Assembly: GCA_018402385.1 (NCBI GenBank)
Contig: JAGYJA010000004.1
Coordinates: 1 to 64,000, forward strand
DNA from: Flavobacteriaceae bacterium
GTDB lineage: Bacteria > Bacteroidota > Bacteroidia > Flavobacteriales > Flavobacteriaceae
DNA: 64,000 nt
Reading direction: 5' to 3'
Shown in pieces: positions 49,467-58,424 of this stretch. Position 1 is the first letter of the stretch; every line of letters begins with the position of its first letter. Under the pieces are notes generated by a model. That model worked only from the letters and a program-made list of their open reading frames with translations. It did not search any database and was not told the DNA's origin. Position numbers and translations under genes: made by a program.

Positions 49467-51623
49467 TTACTTTCCTGGAACAGGAAAGCCTCTATCGCGC
49501 ATCAAAGCGTCAATAGTGGCATCTCTTCCTCTAAACAATCTGTATGCTTCTGCCGGATCCATTGCATTGCGCGGAGCAAAAAGGTATTTCACCAGTTTGT
49601 CTGCCATTTCATCATCATAGAATCCGCCGGGTGCTTGCTCAAAAGCTTCAGCAGCGTCACTTGTTAAAACATCAGCCCACATATATCCATAATATGCCGT
49701 TGCATATCCCTCGCCGGAGAAAACGTGTCCAAAATGAGGTGTGCGGTGTCGCATCACAATTTCTTTAGGCATTCCCAAAGCATCTAAGGTTTGCTTTTCA
49801 AACTCACGCGGATTGATACCTTCAGGATCTACCGTGTGGTATTTCATATCCATTAATGCTGAACCCAAAAACTCTGTCGTAGCAAAACCTTGGTTAAACG
49901 TGGATGCATTTTTAACCTTTTCAACCAAAGCAGCCGGAATAACTTCTCCGGTTTTGTGGTGTTTTAAATAGCGGTTAATGACTTCATCTGTATATAACCA
50001 ACGCTCAAGTAATTGTGACTGAAACTCGGTATAGTCTCTTACGCCTCCGTTTAATGTGGGGTATTTTACCTCAGAAGACAAGAAGTGCAATGCGTGGCCA
50101 AATTCGTGGAAAAAGGTCTCAGCATCGTCCCAAGAGATTAAAACAGATTCGCCGGGAGCAGCTTTAACAAAGTTTGAGTTATTTGAAGCTAGCACTGTGC
50201 GTTTTCCATCATAATTGGCGTGGCTTCTGTATTGCGTTGCCCAGGCACCAGAGCGTTTTCCTTGACGGGCAAAAGGGTCTAAATAAAACAATCCAATATG
50301 ATCGCCCGCATCTTTATCAGTTACTTCCCAAACTTTTACATCTTCGTGAAAAACAGGGATACTTCCATCTGTAATGGGTCTAAAGTCATAGTTGAACAAC
50401 TCACCGGCTACATAAAAAATAGCATCGGTAAGATTGTTTAATTCCAGATATTGTTTGACTTCGTCTGAGTCAAGGTCATATTTGGCTTTTCTTACTTTTT
50501 CAGCATAATATCTGTAATCCCAGGGCTCGATGCTGATTTTGGCACCTTCAGCATCAGCGATGGCTTGCATTTCTGCAACTTCTTCTTCAACTCGTGCAAG
50601 GGCAGCAGGCCAGACGGTTTCCATTAATTCCATGGCATTTTCAGGGTTTTTAGCCATGCGGTCCTGCAAACGCCATTCTGCAAAATTTTCATATCCCAAT
50701 AATTGAACGCGCTCGTGGCGTAATTTTAAGATTTGGGCAATCACATCATTGTTGTCATATTCATCTTGGTTGTCTCCACGGGAGTAGTAAGTTCGCCATA
50801 CTTTTTCACGTAAGTCTCTCTCATCAGAATAGGTAAGGAAAGGATCCATTGAAGAACGGGTGTTTGTAATGGCATATTTACCCTCTTCTCCACGGTCTGT
50901 AGCTGCTTTCGCGGAAGCGTTTACAAATGATTCGGGCAACCCGCTTAGTTGGTCTTTTGAAATGTATGTCACATAGCTTTCTTCATCGTGCAGCACATTG
51001 TTTGAAAAAGTAGTGTAAAGCGCTGCGAGCTCTTTATTGATTTCAGCATAGCGTTTTTTTTGTGCTGAATCGAGATTGGCACCATTCATTTCAAATTCCT
51101 GATAGGTAAGTTCAACCAAACGTTGCTGCTCAGCTTCCAGCGGATTTTTCTGTGCATTTTCATAAACAGTTTTGATGCGTTGAAAGAGGGCTTCGTTTTG
51201 AGAGATTTTTGAGCGGTATTCTGAAATTTTTGGAGATAAAATACCCTGAACTTCTCTAAATTCCGGACTTGACATATTACTGCTCCAGATACCGTAATAT
51301 GAAAATACACGGCCGATATCTTCACCGGCTTTTTCCATAGCCAAAATGGTGTTTTCAAAAGTGGGTTCTTCTTGATTATTGGCAATGGCATCAATTTCTG
51401 CAAGATGCATTTCCATTGCCGTTTCCATAGCGGGTTGCAAATCATCCACATTCATTTTGTCAAATGCCGGAACACCTTGGAAGGGTCCTGTCCATTCAGC
51501 CAGTAATGCGTTTTCGTTCATAGGTTCTTCTTTTTCAGTTTTTGTATCTGCACAAGAGGCAAATAGTAAAAGTGTTGTAATCCCGAGTGAATATTTCAGG
51601 AGATTGGTTTGTAAATTTTTCAT
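49467..51623 (-). CDS. dcp: M3 family peptidyl-dipeptidase (Dcp-like) lipoprotein
   Basis: A 718-residue zinc peptidase releasing dipeptides from peptide C-termini. The zinc motif HEFGHALH is near residue 504, with the downstream Glu in the TEFQSQLLERW segment. The N-terminus is a lipoprotein signal (LLLFASCADTK), so it sits in the periplasm facing a membrane, unlike cytoplasmic E. coli Dcp. The DNA for NASAKAAT carries a GCTTTCGCGGAAGC palindrome identical to an intergenic one. Monocistronic, with its own terminator. Confidence 0.9.
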   Translation of the reverse strand: MKNLQTNLLKYSLGITTLLLFASCADTKTEKEEPMNENALLAEWTGPFQGVPAFDKMNVDDLQPAMETAMEMHLAEIDAIANNQEEPTFENTILAMEKAGEDIGRVFSYYGIWSSNMSSPEFREVQGILSPKISEYRSKISQNEALFQRIKTVYENAQKNPLEAEQQRLVELTYQEFEMNGANLDSAQKKRYAEINKELAALYTTFSNNVLHDEESYVTYISKDQLSGLPESFVNASAKAATDRGEEGKYAITNTRSSMDPFLTYSDERDLREKVWRTYYSRGDNQDEYDNNDVIAQILKLRHERVQLLGYENFAEWRLQDRMAKNPENAMELMETVWPAALARVEEEVAEMQAIADAEGAKISIEPWDYRYYAEKVRKAKYDLDSDEVKQYLELNNLTDAIFYVAGELFNYDFRPITDGSIPVFHEDVKVWEVTDKDAGDHIGLFYLDPFARQGKRSGAWATQYRSHANYDGKRTVLASNNSNFVKAAPGESVLISWDDAETFFHEFGHALHFLSSEVKYPTLNGGVRDYTEFQSQLLERWLYTDEVINRYLKHHKTGEVIPAALVEKVKNASTFNQGFATTEFLGSALMDMKYHTVDPEGINPREFEKQTLDALGMPKEIVMRHRTPHFGHVFSGEGYATAYYGYMWADVLTSDAAEAFEQAPGGFYDDEMADKLVKYLFAPRNAMDPAEAYRLFRGRDATIDALMRDRGFPVPGK
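50905..50918. repeat. GCTTTCGCGGAAGC palindromic element inside a coding region
   Basis: Identical over 14 bases to 44981-44994. Here it encodes part of an Ala-Ser-Ala-Lys-Ala stretch of the M3 peptidase. Confidence 0.65.
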
Positions 51624-51716
51624 GTTTTGGTGATTTCTAGTAGTGAGTTTTGAAGTTTCGAAAATAAGGATTATTAAACAAAAAAAATGTTAATTTGAAA
51701 CCAAATAGTTTGTCTC

Positions 51717-53084
51717 TCAAAGCGTAAAGCTCTCGTTGAGATGTGGAATAATTGCTTTTAAATGCAACTCATCCTTTATTTTTACCCGAAAGGCATCCAG
51801 AGCAGTAGGTTCACCGTGAACCAAAAAAACATGTTCGGGAATGTTTTTAATGGAACGCATCCAGTCGATGAGCTCGCTTTGATCTGCGTGAGCAGAGAGG
51901 CTTTGAATGGTTTTTATGGTGGCTTTCACGGGGATGTATTTTCCATGAAGTTTAATTTCGTCAGCACCCTCTTGTAATTGGCGTCCGCGTGTACCTTCTG
52001 CTTGATAACCTGCTAATAAAACGATGGTTTCCGATTTGTTGATATAATATCTCAAGTAGGTGAGGACACGGCCGCCGGTGACCATTCCGCTTCCGGCAAT
52101 AATAACTTTTGGACGTTTATTATCGATGGTTTTCCAGGTATCTTTATAACTTGTGATAATATTGAAGTGTCCCTGCATTGTATTGAATTCACTTTGGGTA
52201 AGCTTATGCCAGTCTGCAAATTGTGAGAAAATAGTAAGTACTTCATTACCCATTGGACTATCCACAAAAATGGGGATATCAGGGATTTTATTTTTATTGT
52301 ATAATTCCCAAAGTTTATACATCAATGTTTGCAAGCGTTCCACCGCAAAACTAGGTATAATGAGGGTGCCATTATTATGAATGCATTGGTGAATGGAGTC
52401 AATAAGCAATTGATCGGCATCATCTTTAAGATGAAGCTTGTTTCCATAAGTACTTTCGACCACTAAAATATCAGCCCATTCCGGTTTCTTGGGCGGATCA
52501 AGTAATACATCGTTTTTACGACCAATATCCCCAGAAAAGACAATAATTTTTTCGTTTAGGTCAATTTCAATAAAGGTAGACCCAATGATATGTCCGTTTT
52601 TTTGGTGTCTGTACTTCAGGTTTTCGGCTAGTGGAATCCAAGTGTCTATTTTTTGAGGTTTGAATTGCTTGATGGTTTTTTCAGCGTCATCAAGTGTATA
52701 AAAGGGCAGAGCAGGGTCGTGAGAGGTGTAGCCTTCTTCATTGGCTTGTTTAGCTTCCTCTTCCTGAATAACGGCACTATCTCTTAATATAACACTTGCG
52801 ATTGCTAAGGTGGGAGAAGTACCATAAATTGGTCCTTGAAAACCCTGCTGAACAAGTTTTGGTAAATATCCACAGTGATCTAAATGCCCGTGAGTGAGAA
52901 TCACTAAATCTATATCTTTTGCAGGAAAAGGAAGTGGTTCCCAATTTAACAAGCGAAGCTCTTTAATTCCCTGAAACATTCCACTATCAATAAGTATATT
53001 TAAATGAGGTGTTTCAAGAAGAAACTTGGAGCCGGTTACTGTTCCGGCTGCGCCAAAAAAATGAAGTTTGACATCAGAATTCAA
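51717..53084 (-). CDS. Metallo-beta-lactamase/beta-CASP RNA nuclease family protein
   Basis: A 455-residue protein: MBL domain with HGHLDH (65-70) and later His/Asp ligands, an inserted beta-CASP domain (about 190-380, PSFAVERLQTLMYKL), and the C-terminal RNA-metabolising motif region (SAHADQSELIDWM; HGEPTALDAFRVKI). Archaeal and eukaryotic CPSF73-type relatives cut RNA; bacterial members of this branch are called YSH1-like. RNase activity is inferred. The start is TTG at 53084: no in-frame ATG lies upstream, and the fold begins at once. Confidence 0.85.
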   Translation of the reverse strand: MNSDVKLHFFGAAGTVTGSKFLLETPHLNILIDSGMFQGIKELRLLNWEPLPFPAKDIDLVILTHGHLDHCGYLPKLVQQGFQGPIYGTSPTLAIASVILRDSAVIQEEEAKQANEEGYTSHDPALPFYTLDDAEKTIKQFKPQKIDTWIPLAENLKYRHQKNGHIIGSTFIEIDLNEKIIVFSGDIGRKNDVLLDPPKKPEWADILVVESTYGNKLHLKDDADQLLIDSIHQCIHNNGTLIIPSFAVERLQTLMYKLWELYNKNKIPDIPIFVDSPMGNEVLTIFSQFADWHKLTQSEFNTMQGHFNIITSYKDTWKTIDNKRPKVIIAGSGMVTGGRVLTYLRYYINKSETIVLLAGYQAEGTRGRQLQEGADEIKLHGKYIPVKATIKTIQSLSAHADQSELIDWMRSIKNIPEHVFLVHGEPTALDAFRVKIKDELHLKAIIPHLNESFTL

Positions 53085-53132
53085 TGTTTTATTTTTATTA
53101 AAGGTAGTGAATTTGAATTTAAATTAAACAAA

Positions 53133-53159
53133 AAAGCGTTTCAGGAAACTGAAACGCTT
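53133..53159 (-). terminator. Terminator after the cyclophilin-FKBP gene
   Basis: AAGCGTTTCAG pairs perfectly with CTGAAACGCTT around GAAA. On the minus strand it is followed by six U, 24 bases after the stop codon. Confidence 0.92.
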
Positions 53160-53182
53160 AAATAATTTATTTATTGAAATTT

Positions 53183-54289
53183 TTAGTTGACAACTTCAAC
53201 AATTTGAATTTTAAATATTAAGTCAGCATTGGGGGGAATTACGTTTCCTGCTCCATTTTCTCCATATCCAAGATGTGGAGGTATAAATAAAACAGCTTCA
53301 TCGCCCACCTTCAGTTTAAGCATCCCTTCTTTAAATCCGGCGATTAACCCTGCATTTAAACTGTATTCAGCAGGCATAGGGCTGTATTGTCCCGCTTGAA
53401 GTCTTCTCTCATCGACCATTTCATATTTTTCTGCAACTTCAAGTTTATTTGAATCAAAGAGAGTTCCATCTGCTAAATAACCTTCATAATTGAGTGTGAC
53501 TCTTTGTCCTTCCTTAGGTTGTTCTCCATCACTGTTTTCAGTTTTAATCATTTTAAGTCCTGAAGGAAGTTCTTCAGCATTTTCTTCTAAATCTTGAAAC
53601 ATCATTGCCATTTCAGATTTTACTTTGGAGAGTCTTTCTTCTTTTGCGAGACGTTCTTTTTCAACTTCTTCCATTTCTTTTTCAAAAGAATTTAATTTCA
53701 CGTCTCCTTTTCTTATGATGTTCAATTTTTCAATCATTACATCATCAATGGGTTTGTCACGTTGGTCTGTGGGAACAAGACTAATGGAATCAACAATCTC
53801 CATACCAATAACTACTTCACCAAAAACGGTGTGTCTGCCATTGAGATGGGGTGTTTCTCTAACTGTAACAAAAAATTGGCTGCCATTTGTAGCAGGTCCA
53901 GAATTTGCCATGGAGAGAATTCCTTTTCTGTCGTGGACAAGTCCTTCAACAATTTCATCTGGAAAACTGTAACCTGGATTACCGGTACCATTTCCTAGTG
54001 GATCTCCACCTTGAATCATAAAGTCTTTGATGACTCGGTGAAAAACAAGACTGTCAAAAAAAGGCTTTCCTTTGTATTGTTCATCTACCAAGCCATTTTT
54101 ACCTTCTGCAAGGTCCACAAAATTTGCAACTGTTTTTGGGGTTTGGTCATGATACAATTTTGCAACAAAGGTTCCTTTGTTTGTTATAAATTCTGCATAA
54201 ACGCCATCTTCAAGATCTGGATATTTATCCTCTTGGCAAGCAAAAAGTGTAAGTGCAAAAAATGCAAATAAAAAAGCTGTCTTTTTCAT
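53183..54289 (-). CDS. Cyclophilin-FKBP fusion peptidyl-prolyl isomerase (lipoprotein)
   Basis: A 368-residue envelope protein: lipobox (FALTLFACQEDK), a cyclophilin-type domain (about 30-190, with FHRVIKDFMIQGGDPLGNGTG and the FFVTVRETPHLNGRHTVFGEV segment), a charged helical linker (about 200-245, EKEMEEVEKERLAKEERL), and an FKBP domain (about 258-368, GQRVTLNYEGYLADGTLFDS ... LGYGENGAGNVIPPNADLIF). Two unrelated isomerase folds in one chain suggest a periplasmic chaperone. It follows gldI by 20 bases and is probably in that operon. Confidence 0.9.
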   Translation of the reverse strand: MKKTAFLFAFFALTLFACQEDKYPDLEDGVYAEFITNKGTFVAKLYHDQTPKTVANFVDLAEGKNGLVDEQYKGKPFFDSLVFHRVIKDFMIQGGDPLGNGTGNPGYSFPDEIVEGLVHDRKGILSMANSGPATNGSQFFVTVRETPHLNGRHTVFGEVVIGMEIVDSISLVPTDQRDKPIDDVMIEKLNIIRKGDVKLNSFEKEMEEVEKERLAKEERLSKVKSEMAMMFQDLEENAEELPSGLKMIKTENSDGEQPKEGQRVTLNYEGYLADGTLFDSNKLEVAEKYEMVDERRLQAGQYSPMPAEYSLNAGLIAGFKEGMLKLKVGDEAVLFIPPHLGYGENGAGNVIPPNADLIFKIQIVEVVN

Positions 54290-54308
54290 AAATAGTTAAG
54301 ATTTGTTT

Positions 54309-54851
54309 TTAATTAATTTGTTCAATATTTAAAATTGTAACTGTACTTATTATTGGCATATTGGTGCCAATTTTCTTTAAATCACCATAATATCCATAAG
54401 CTTTATGGGAGGGAAATAAAAAAGTAGCAGTTTCACCTTCTTTTAATAATTTGAGACCATCTCTTAGTCCGGATATTAATTCTTCCTTATCAGTATAATA
54501 TTTTTGAGGTCCTAATTCTTCTTTTGAATAGATTGTTTTTCCGTTAAGGTCTTTGATGTTGTATTCAAATTCTATAAGGTCTCCAAAATCTGCTTTTTCT
54601 GTATTTGAATTTGTTTGATTGTTGAAGTAATACCAAAAGCCTTGATTAGAATTTATATAGTTATTTAATGAATCTTTTTCTATAATTTCCAGAATATCTT
54701 TTTCTTCATCGGCAATCATTTTTTTATTTTTTTCGATAGAATAATCGACATAACTTCCCGAGGATGTTTTTAATGGTTTTCTGGCATCTGGAGTTTTACA
54801 TGCTGATGTAATAAATAGTATTGAAAAGAAAATATAAAAAAACTTATTCAT
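54309..54851 (-). CDS. gldI: Gliding motility lipoprotein GldI (FKBP-type isomerase)
   Basis: A 180-residue lipoprotein (lipobox ITSACKTPDARKP) with a C-terminal FKBP domain (DLIEFEYNIKDLNGKTIYS ... LPSHKAYGYYG-like segment). In F. johnsoniae GldI is needed for gliding, probably by folding components of the gliding/T9SS machine in the periplasm. Gene order NrnA-like, gldI, second isomerase also fits. The ATG at 54851 begins the signal peptide and overlaps the end of the DHH gene by 8 bases. Confidence 0.85.
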   Translation of the reverse strand: MNKFFYIFFSILFITSACKTPDARKPLKTSSGSYVDYSIEKNKKMIADEEKDILEIIEKDSLNNYINSNQGFWYYFNNQTNSNTEKADFGDLIEFEYNIKDLNGKTIYSKEELGPQKYYTDKEELISGLRDGLKLLKEGETATFLFPSHKAYGYYGDLKKIGTNMPIISTVTILNIEQIN

Positions 54852-55866
54852 TTGCAAGTTCATTTTTATGGGATTGCAAGTTAGTAATAAATTGGCTAAC
54901 AGTTTCTTTCAAAGAGTGATTACTTTTACCGCCGGCTGCATTGTTGTGACCTCCGCCTTCAAAATATTTGCGAGCAAATAGATTGACATTAAAATCACCA
55001 ATACTTCTAAATGATATTTTTATGATACCTTCTTGTTTATTTTCAATGAAGATGGCTGCAAATTTTATATTTTTAATTGACAGACCATAATTTACAAATC
55101 CTTCTGTATCTCCTTTTTGAAAGTTGTATTTGTCGAGTTCTTCTTGGGAAAGAGTGATGTAAGCAGTATTTAATTCATTTAAAATTACCAGGTTTTGAAA
55201 AGCGACACCTAAAAGTTGCATTCTGTTTGGACTATTAGTATCATAAACTGCCTGATGTATGCTTGCATTGTCAATTCCTAGCTCAATGAGATGTGCAACA
55301 ACTTTGTGAGTAGTAGCTGTTGTTGAACTGAACCTAAATGAACCTGTATCGGTCATAATACCGGTGTAAATACAGGTTGCAATGTCTTTATCTAAAAGAG
55401 GTAAATCACCCATCATTTCCATAAAATGGTAAACCATCTGTGCTGTTGAACAAATGGTTACATCACTGTATTGGTATGTTGCATAAGCCTCTGGAAGCTG
55501 GTGATGGTCAATCATCGCAAAAGGTGTCTGAGATTGCTCGAGGATTGTCTGCAGTTCTTCACCAACACGGGATAGCGAATTAAAATCGAGCGTAAAAATA
55601 AGTGTTGCGTTTTCAATAGCAAAATTCGCTTTCTCTTTATGTTTCTCATAAATCAGTATCGAGTCACTTTGAGGCATCCATTTCAAAAAATCAGGGAAAT
55701 CGTTCGGAACAATCACCGTAGTATTATGGCTTAATTTTTTCAAATATATGGAGAGAGCCAATGTAGAACCCACAGCATCTCCATCTGGACCTTTGTGACC
55801 TAAAATCACAATGTTTTTTGGAGTATTTAAAAAGGTTTTTAAAGCTGTTAGCTGTACTTTATTCAT
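54844..55866 (-). CDS. DHH/DHHA1 phosphoesterase (NrnA-like oligoribonuclease/pAp phosphatase)
   Basis: A 340-residue protein: DHH domain with the metal ligands in GHKGPDGDAVGS, LDFNS and the name-giving DHH in MIDHHQLPEAY, and a C-terminal DHHA1 domain with GGGHNNAAGG. It degrades short oligoribonucleotides and pAp in the family. The ATG at 55866 is preferred over a longer frame because the fold starts there. It overlaps gldI, so the three genes 55866-53183 form an operon. Confidence 0.88.
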   Translation of the reverse strand: MNKVQLTALKTFLNTPKNIVILGHKGPDGDAVGSTLALSIYLKKLSHNTTVIVPNDFPDFLKWMPQSDSILIYEKHKEKANFAIENATLIFTLDFNSLSRVGEELQTILEQSQTPFAMIDHHQLPEAYATYQYSDVTICSTAQMVYHFMEMMGDLPLLDKDIATCIYTGIMTDTGSFRFSSTTATTHKVVAHLIELGIDNASIHQAVYDTNSPNRMQLLGVAFQNLVILNELNTAYITLSQEELDKYNFQKGDTEGFVNYGLSIKNIKFAAIFIENKQEGIIKISFRSIGDFNVNLFARKYFEGGGHNNAAGGKSNHSLKETVSQFITNLQSHKNELANE

Positions 55867-56032
55867 AAGCAGCGAAGATAAAAAAAAATAGAAGCCTTTT
55901 ATTTTAATTTGGGACAAATTTAAAGAGATTTACAATTCATCCTTGAGATTCAACAGTTCAGTAACAACAAATTTTATAAGAAGACTGTGTATAGGATATT
56001 TGCTCCATTATTAATCATAAAATAAAAATATC

Positions 56033-56653
56033 ATGGAAAAAGTACTCTTAATTTTAGCATTATCTCTTTCTTTTTTAGGCATAAGCCAAACAAATTATGA
56101 ACAAGGTATGCAACAAGCCTTTCAATTATGGGAAGATGGAAAAACAACTGAAGCGTCTGCACTTTTTGAGCGAATTGCAACAGCAGAAAAGGACAATTGG
56201 TTGCCAAATTATTATGTTGCCCTTGTTAATACCACAGCCGCATTTCAAACCAAGGCACCCGGGGCTTCAATGGCTTTACTTCACAAAGCACAAGAAAAAT
56301 TGGATGTGATATTAGACGGTCAGGAAAACAATGTTGAACTTCTGGTCTTACAAGCAATGATTCACACGGCTCATATTGCCAGAGACCCTATGACAAATGG
56401 ACAAAAATTATCAGGTACCGTTATGCAGCTTTACGGTAAAGCTCAAGCCATTGCTCCAGACAATCCAAGGGTGATTTTAAACAAAGCACAGTTTGAGATG
56501 GGTACTGCTCAATTCTTTGGAACAGATACTGCACCCATTTGTGCAAAAATTGAACAATCTTTAGAACTTTTTGATACCTTTAAACCGGAGACTTCATTTC
56601 ATCCCACTTGGGGAAAAGATCAGGCAGAGCAAGCCTTAAAAAGCTGTGAATAA
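56033..56653 (+). CDS. Secreted TPR-like protein upstream of the LytS/LytTR operon
   Basis: A 206-residue protein with a signal peptide (MEKVLLILALSLSFLGISQ) and helical TPR-like repeats (GMQQAFQLWEDGKTTEASALFERIATAE; NNVELLVLQAMIHTAH; IAPDNPRVILNKAQFEMG). Two cysteines near the end (ICAKI, LKSCE) may form a disulfide. No enzymatic motif is visible. It lies 70 bases before the kinase gene on the same strand and may be a sensor partner or target of that system (inference). Confidence 0.75.
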   Translation: MEKVLLILALSLSFLGISQTNYEQGMQQAFQLWEDGKTTEASALFERIATAEKDNWLPNYYVALVNTTAAFQTKAPGASMALLHKAQEKLDVILDGQENNVELLVLQAMIHTAHIARDPMTNGQKLSGTVMQLYGKAQAIAPDNPRVILNKAQFEMGTAQFFGTDTAPICAKIEQSLELFDTFKPETSFHPTWGKDQAEQALKSCE

Positions 56654-56723
56654 CAATGCAATAATGACCAATTATAATAGTCTACGAGCTAAAAAGTATC
56701 AAAAGTAATTAAATTAAGAAAAA

Positions 56724-58064
56724 ATGAAAAAGTTACTATATATATTAAGTGTAGGTCTCTTGATAGGTTTGATTCTCTTTGTCATTGACCAGTCTTTTAG
56801 AATGGCTTCGGGATTTGAAGTGACATTTAATCAAAGACTATTAAATTCTTTTTTATACTACTTACTTTATAGTGTGCCCTTAGCTCTTGTTAACTCTTAC
56901 TTTTTTGACTATATAAATCTCAAAGTGAATTGGCAAAACAGAAGTAAATACAGAATAATTATTGGTATATCCGGCTCTGTTATACTCACGCTTTTCACCC
57001 TATTTATTGTGAGAATAATACATAGAACAGGCATTGAAGGAATCACTTTTGAGGAATTTATTGCAAAGGAACGTTTGCAGTTTTATTTCATTGCGTCTAT
57101 TATAACAATGGTAATTAATTTGTTTTTTCATGCACTTTACTTTTATAAAGAACTTCAAAAAAACAAACTCAAAGAACAAAAAATCATCGCCGGAACGGCA
57201 TCTGCGCAGTTTGAAAGTTTAAAAAATCAAATTGATCCTCACTTTTTATTCAATAGCCTAAATGTGCTAACCTCATTAATAGAAGAAAATCCTGAAAATG
57301 CGCAGCAGTTTACAACGTCTCTGTCTAAAATTTACCGCTATGTTTTGGATCAAAAAGATAAAGAATTGGTTCCTTTAGAAGAAGAACTAGCTTTTGCAAA
57401 AACTTATATGAAATTGCTTCAGATGCGTTTTGAAAACAGCATTCAGTTTGAGTTACCCACTGAAGTTTCAATGTTCGATGCCAAGGTTGTACCGCTTTCG
57501 CTTCAACTTTTATTGGAAAACACGATAAAACACAATATTGTGAGTGATGTAAAACCACTCCATATTCGCATTTATGAAAAAAATAATTATTTGGTGGTCG
57601 AAAATGACTTACAACGAAAAGAAGTTCTAAAAACCAGAAAAGGTGTAGGGCTTCAAAATATTATTAACCGCTATGGGATTCTTACTTCACGAAAAGTTGA
57701 AATTCTTGAAAATGAACAACTATTTCAAGTAAGGTTACCCATTTTAACAAAACAATTTACCACAATGGAAACAACTACAAATTCAAATTATGACAGTGCT
57801 TATATCAAAGCACACAGACGCGTTAAAGAAATCAAAGAATTCTATAGTAACTTGATTTCATATTGTATTGTAATCCCATTTTTAATAGGAATTAACTATT
57901 ATACCTATTGGGATTTTCAATGGTTTTGGTTCCCTGTGTTTGGATGGGGCCTAGGAGTAGCCATTCACGGTTTTACTGTCTTTGGATATGGTGCTTCCTG
58001 GGAGGAGAAAAAAATCAAAGAAATTATGGAAAAAGAAAGACAAAACACTAAAAACTGGAACTAA
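56724..58064 (+). CDS. LytS-type sensor histidine kinase fused to a 2TM domain
   Basis: A 446-residue protein: four N-terminal membrane helices (residues 3-140), a short coiled linker, the HisKA_7TM/LytS-type histidine box with His173 (QIDPHFLFNSLN), an ATPase N-box (LLLENTIKHN, 263-271) and G-box (KGVGLQNIINRYG). It then runs past the usual end into an extra 2TM domain (about 358-446: HRRVKEIKEFYSNLISY ... SWEEKKIKEIMEKE), which is otherwise a separate family and is encoded again by the next gene. It phosphorylates the LytTR regulator downstream. Stop and next start overlap (TAATG). Confidence 0.87.
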   Translation: MKKLLYILSVGLLIGLILFVIDQSFRMASGFEVTFNQRLLNSFLYYLLYSVPLALVNSYFFDYINLKVNWQNRSKYRIIIGISGSVILTLFTLFIVRIIHRTGIEGITFEEFIAKERLQFYFIASIITMVINLFFHALYFYKELQKNKLKEQKIIAGTASAQFESLKNQIDPHFLFNSLNVLTSLIEENPENAQQFTTSLSKIYRYVLDQKDKELVPLEEELAFAKTYMKLLQMRFENSIQFELPTEVSMFDAKVVPLSLQLLLENTIKHNIVSDVKPLHIRIYEKNNYLVVENDLQRKEVLKTRKGVGLQNIINRYGILTSRKVEILENEQLFQVRLPILTKQFTTMETTTNSNYDSAYIKAHRRVKEIKEFYSNLISYCIVIPFLIGINYYTYWDFQWFWFPVFGWGLGVAIHGFTVFGYGASWEEKKIKEIMEKERQNTKNWN

Positions 58065-58384
58065 TGGAATCAAATTTTAAAGATAAAGAGCTCTATCAAA
58101 TGGCTCAAAAAAGAATCAAGGAAATCAAAGGATTTTACATACATCTTCTCGTTTATGTAATAGTTAATATCTTCATATTTGTGGGAAGTTCAAATATCCT
58201 AACTTCAAAATCGATTAACATCGAGTTTGGACACCTCTCCTTGCCATTCTTTTGGGGAATTGGTTTATTAGCACACTGGGCAGGAGTTTTTGGTCCCAAT
58301 CTTTTTATGGGCAAAAATTGGGAGGAAAAGAAAATTAAAGAGATTTTAGATAAAGAAAAACAACAACGAAGTCAATGGGAGTAA
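58064..58384 (+). CDS. 2TM domain protein
   Basis: A 106-residue membrane protein: a cytoplasmic amphipathic helix (YQMAQKRIKEIKGFY), two membrane helices, and the family ending WEEKKIKEILDKEK. It is paralogous to the C-terminal domain of the preceding kinase (shared A-x-x-R-x-K-E-I-K-x-F-Y and NWEEKKIKEI motifs). Such proteins accompany LytS/LytTR systems in flavobacteria. Their role is not known. Confidence 0.85.
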   Translation: MESNFKDKELYQMAQKRIKEIKGFYIHLLVYVIVNIFIFVGSSNILTSKSINIEFGHLSLPFFWGIGLLAHWAGVFGPNLFMGKNWEEKKIKEILDKEKQQRSQWE

Positions 58385-58389
58385 TTTTT

Positions 58390-58421
58390 AAGTTAGAAGT
58401 TAGAAGTACAAAATTAGAAGT
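58390..58421 (+). repeat. Tandem TTAGAAG-type repeat before the LytTR gene
   Basis: AGTTAGAAGTTAGAAGT is followed by a third TTAGAAGTTA unit, ending 4 bases before the ATG. Similar units occur at about 41960-41985 and 2531. Confidence 0.55.
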
Positions 58422-58424
58422 TAT

